Below, piece after piece: positions 12,847 through 14,032 of a DNA stretch of 14,032 nucleotides. The stretch covers positions 1 through 14,032 of the forward strand of contig CAZYMS010000027.1 of assembly GCA_964648985.1 (NCBI GenBank), read 5' to 3'. The position numbers were made by a program, and so were the translations under genes. The notes under the pieces are model-generated. The model was not told the DNA's origin. It ran no database searches and worked only from the letters and a program-made list of their open reading frames with translations. Each line of letters opens with the position of its first letter. Within the stretch, counting starts at the first letter, position 1. The stretch is from JAEUSE01 sp964648985 (GTDB lineage Bacteria > Patescibacteriota > Doudnabacteria > UBA920).

Positions 12847-12877
12847 AAATTCTCAGGAGTAAAACTCCTGGGAATTT
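12847..12877. terminator. Bidirectional terminator, rsgA / mscL
   Basis: A 14-bp stem with one G-T wobble, AAATTCTCAGGAGT (12847-12860) with ACTCCTGGGAATTT (12864-12877), and a 3-nt loop. It sits between the convergent rsgA and mscL genes. Confidence 0.85.
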
Positions 12878-12921
12878 ATGTTTAGATGCTTATATGTTTC
12901 AATGTTTTTATCTCTTCGTCC

Positions 12922-13317
12922 TTACACCGGCTGCGCACAGTGGGCGCATCTCTTTGCATCTACAGGAATTTCGCTCAGGCATTCTGGACATTGTTTGGTC
13001 TTTGGCTTCTGCTCTTCTTGTGCATGCCTATGCAATAGCTTATTCATGGGGACCACTACAAAAAAGTAGACAGCAATAGACACCAGAAGGAAAGAAATAG
13101 CGGCATTTAGAAATGCTCCGTAGGTAAATCTACTGCCGTTGATCACAAATATCTGATTAGAGAAATCGGGTACTTTTGCAATAGCGCCAATAAGCGGAGT
13201 AAGCACATCCTTAACCAACGAGTTCACAATGTTGTTAAAGGCTGCGCCAATTACTACACCCACAGCCAGCTCAACCACATTGCCACGCAAAATAAATTGT
13301 TTGAATCCGTGTAACAT
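12922..13317 (-). CDS. mscL: Large-conductance mechanosensitive channel MscL with C-terminal zinc ribbon
   Basis: 131 aa. MscL opens under membrane tension to release solutes on osmotic downshock; it is homopentameric. The N-terminal amphipathic helix and first pore helix read FKQFILRGNVVELAVGVVIG to LTPLIGAI (5-46). A periplasmic loop contains NGSRFTYG, and the second helix is LNAAISFLLVSIAVYFFVVVP (70-90). After a charged linker comes CPEC (110-113) and CAHC (124-127), a zinc-ribbon-like module replacing the usual helical bundle end. This extension is seen in MscL of several phyla from memory, so it is not unique. No Shine-Dalgarno is visible. It lies downstream of the SET gene on the same strand with a 159-nt gap. 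It ends in TAA. Confidence 0.97.
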   Translation of the reverse strand: MLHGFKQFILRGNVVELAVGVVIGAAFNNIVNSLVKDVLTPLIGAIAKVPDFSNQIFVINGSRFTYGAFLNAAISFLLVSIAVYFFVVVPMNKLLHRHAQEEQKPKTKQCPECLSEIPVDAKRCAHCAQPV

Positions 13318-13336
13318 ATATATGAGATAAAAGCAT

Positions 13337-13475
13337 CAAGTTGCAAATAACAAATCTCAAAAAATTACAAATGCAAAATTCAAAATTTCAAACTAAACTC
13401 GTCTTCTTCTCTTTCGGTATTTGTGCTTAGAATTTGAAATTTATTTGTTATTTGATACTTGAGATTTGGTGCTTC
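13337..13475. repeat. CAAAT-rich imperfect inverted repeat between SET gene and mscL
   Basis: The left arm (from 13337) holds CAAGTTGCAAATAACAAAT followed by more CAAAA/CAAAT words. The right arm, read on the minus strand from about 13471, gives CAAATCTCAAGTATCAAAT and then AACAAATAAATTTCAAATTC. The best match is CAAGTtgCAAATAACAAAT against CAAGTatCAAATAACAAAT. Such CAAAT-type intergenic words occur in many CPR-like genomes from memory. No gene is visible in 13318-13476. Confidence 0.55.
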
Positions 13476-13476
13476 G

Positions 13477-13980
13477 TTAAGAATTTTTATTAATATATTT
13501 CTTCATCTCCACATCCGTGAGCTTGCCTAAGTGACCTTTTTTAGGATGATGCATCGCGCACATGCAATGCTTTTCGCCGCCAATTATATCGTGGAAATAC
13601 ACCTTGCCATAGTTATATGTAATCTCGTCTCCAGGTTGCAGATTCTTCTTTGAGCAAATCCATACATTTTGCCCATACCACACAGCCTCACTATTTGGTT
13701 TACAACTGTGATTTGCGTACCGGGCAATATTCCATCGCGGAGTACCATCTATAGTAAAATTACTATCTATAATTTCAAACAAATACTTTCCACCTTTTCT
13801 ATCTGCCTCTTCATTGGTTATCTTATAACCACCGTACTGAATTATTTTCTCGCCCTTCTTAATAGGATCGAGTGTGTATAAACCAAGGCCAGCACTGGAA
13901 CGTTTGGCTATAAGATTATACTTCGAAGGCTTGGGTTCTATTACGTCTTTTTTAGTCTTGCTGTGTGTGGTCTTTGGCAT
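13477..13980 (-). CDS. SET-domain protein-lysine methyltransferase
   Basis: 167-aa single SET domain. It shows the N-terminal SAM-contact strand SSAGLGLYTLDPIKKGEKI (28-46), the pseudoknot pair RYANHSCKPNSE (87-98, with NHSC) and GDEITYNYG (117-125), with the Tyr122/Tyr124 region lining the active site. A short post-SET segment has CMC (139-141) but the usual third Cys is absent; His144/His145 are nearby. Bacterial SET proteins methylate lysines on nucleoid, ribosomal or host proteins. A Lys-rich DUF6496 protein is encoded nearby, but no substrate can be assigned. The start MPKTTHSKTKKD has no Shine-Dalgarno. An extended -10 lies at 14011-14019. It ends in TAA, with mscL downstream. Confidence 0.93.
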   Translation of the reverse strand: MPKTTHSKTKKDVIEPKPSKYNLIAKRSSAGLGLYTLDPIKKGEKIIQYGGYKITNEEADRKGGKYLFEIIDSNFTIDGTPRWNIARYANHSCKPNSEAVWYGQNVWICSKKNLQPGDEITYNYGKVYFHDIIGGEKHCMCAMHHPKKGHLGKLTDVEMKKYINKNS

Positions 13981-14010
13981 TACTTGGTATTCTAGCTTAT
14001 TAACTTTGAT

Positions 14011-14019
14011 AGTATAGCA
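14011..14019 (-). promoter_or_regulatory. Extended -10 promoter of the SET gene
   Basis: The minus strand reads CGTTTGCTATACT, with TATACT at 14011-14016 preceded by TGC. Initiation near 14004 gives a leader of about 24 nt without a Shine-Dalgarno. A second candidate, TAGAAT, lies 8 nt before the ATG. Confidence 0.5.
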
Positions 14020-14032
14020 AACGAATATATAT

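Noticed and set aside
1..14032. CRISPR array, transposon, integron, prophage or toxin-antitoxin module
   Set aside because: No regularly spaced repeats, transposase or integrase motifs, terminal repeats with duplications, or recognisable toxin families were found on either strand.

Overview
The window looks like a chromosomal segment from a member of the Patescibacteria / Candidate Phyla Radiation, possibly Saccharibacteria. That placement is inferred from gene content and style, not from a marker gene. The clues are compact genes with short spacers, many very small orphan proteins, MscL with a C-terminal zinc ribbon, a soluble PAS histidine kinase with an HQLKTP box, a YggT/GlsB/DUF6496 set and an alkyltransferase-like protein. 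No rRNA, transposase, integrase, CRISPR array or phage gene is visible. The single RNA gene I can support is a tRNA-Asn at the left edge.

Layout. Positions 1-620 (minus strand) hold tRNA-Asn(GTT) and, upstream of it, three tandem microprotein genes (34, 34 and 41 aa) with near-identical ribosome-binding leaders. Positions 700-2330 hold a DEAD-box RNA helicase with an Arg/Gly/Ser-rich tail. A gene-free stretch (2330-2744) carries a 12-bp inverted repeat. Next come a YggT-like membrane protein (minus) and a probable 49-aa Pro/Thr-rich protein (plus). Positions 3504-5428 carry an OmpR-type response regulator followed by a PAS histidine kinase, separated by a 17-bp inverted repeat. Positions 5657-5911 encode an unrecognised 84-aa basic protein. 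Positions 6206-9244 hold a SAM-dependent methyltransferase and then a GAF-PAS-GGDEF-EAL protein, with a terminator between them. From 9483 the strand flips: an inositol-monophosphatase-family protein (plus), a 32-aa Arg/Ser-rich microprotein (minus), DUF6496 and GlsB/YeaQ genes (plus), an alkyltransferase-like protein (minus), RsgA (plus), then mscL and a SET-domain methyltransferase (both minus).

Functionally the window mixes RNA and ribosome maintenance (helicase, RsgA), signalling (two-component pair, c-di-GMP-type protein), envelope and osmotic stress (MscL, GlsB, YggT), DNA-damage recognition (ATL) and probable nucleoid or protein modification (SET, Lys-rich DUF6496 protein). Nearly every gene has its own terminator. 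The best-supported oddities are: none of the 19 called proteins plus one weaker candidate ends in TGA; orphan small genes have strong Shine-Dalgarno leaders whereas most conserved genes have none and some look leaderless; a recurring TTTGCTA(C/T)A(A/C)T promoter element; a GGDEF-EAL protein with substitutions in both signature motifs; and the tandem microprotein cluster. I did not find a recognisable new defence or mobile system.
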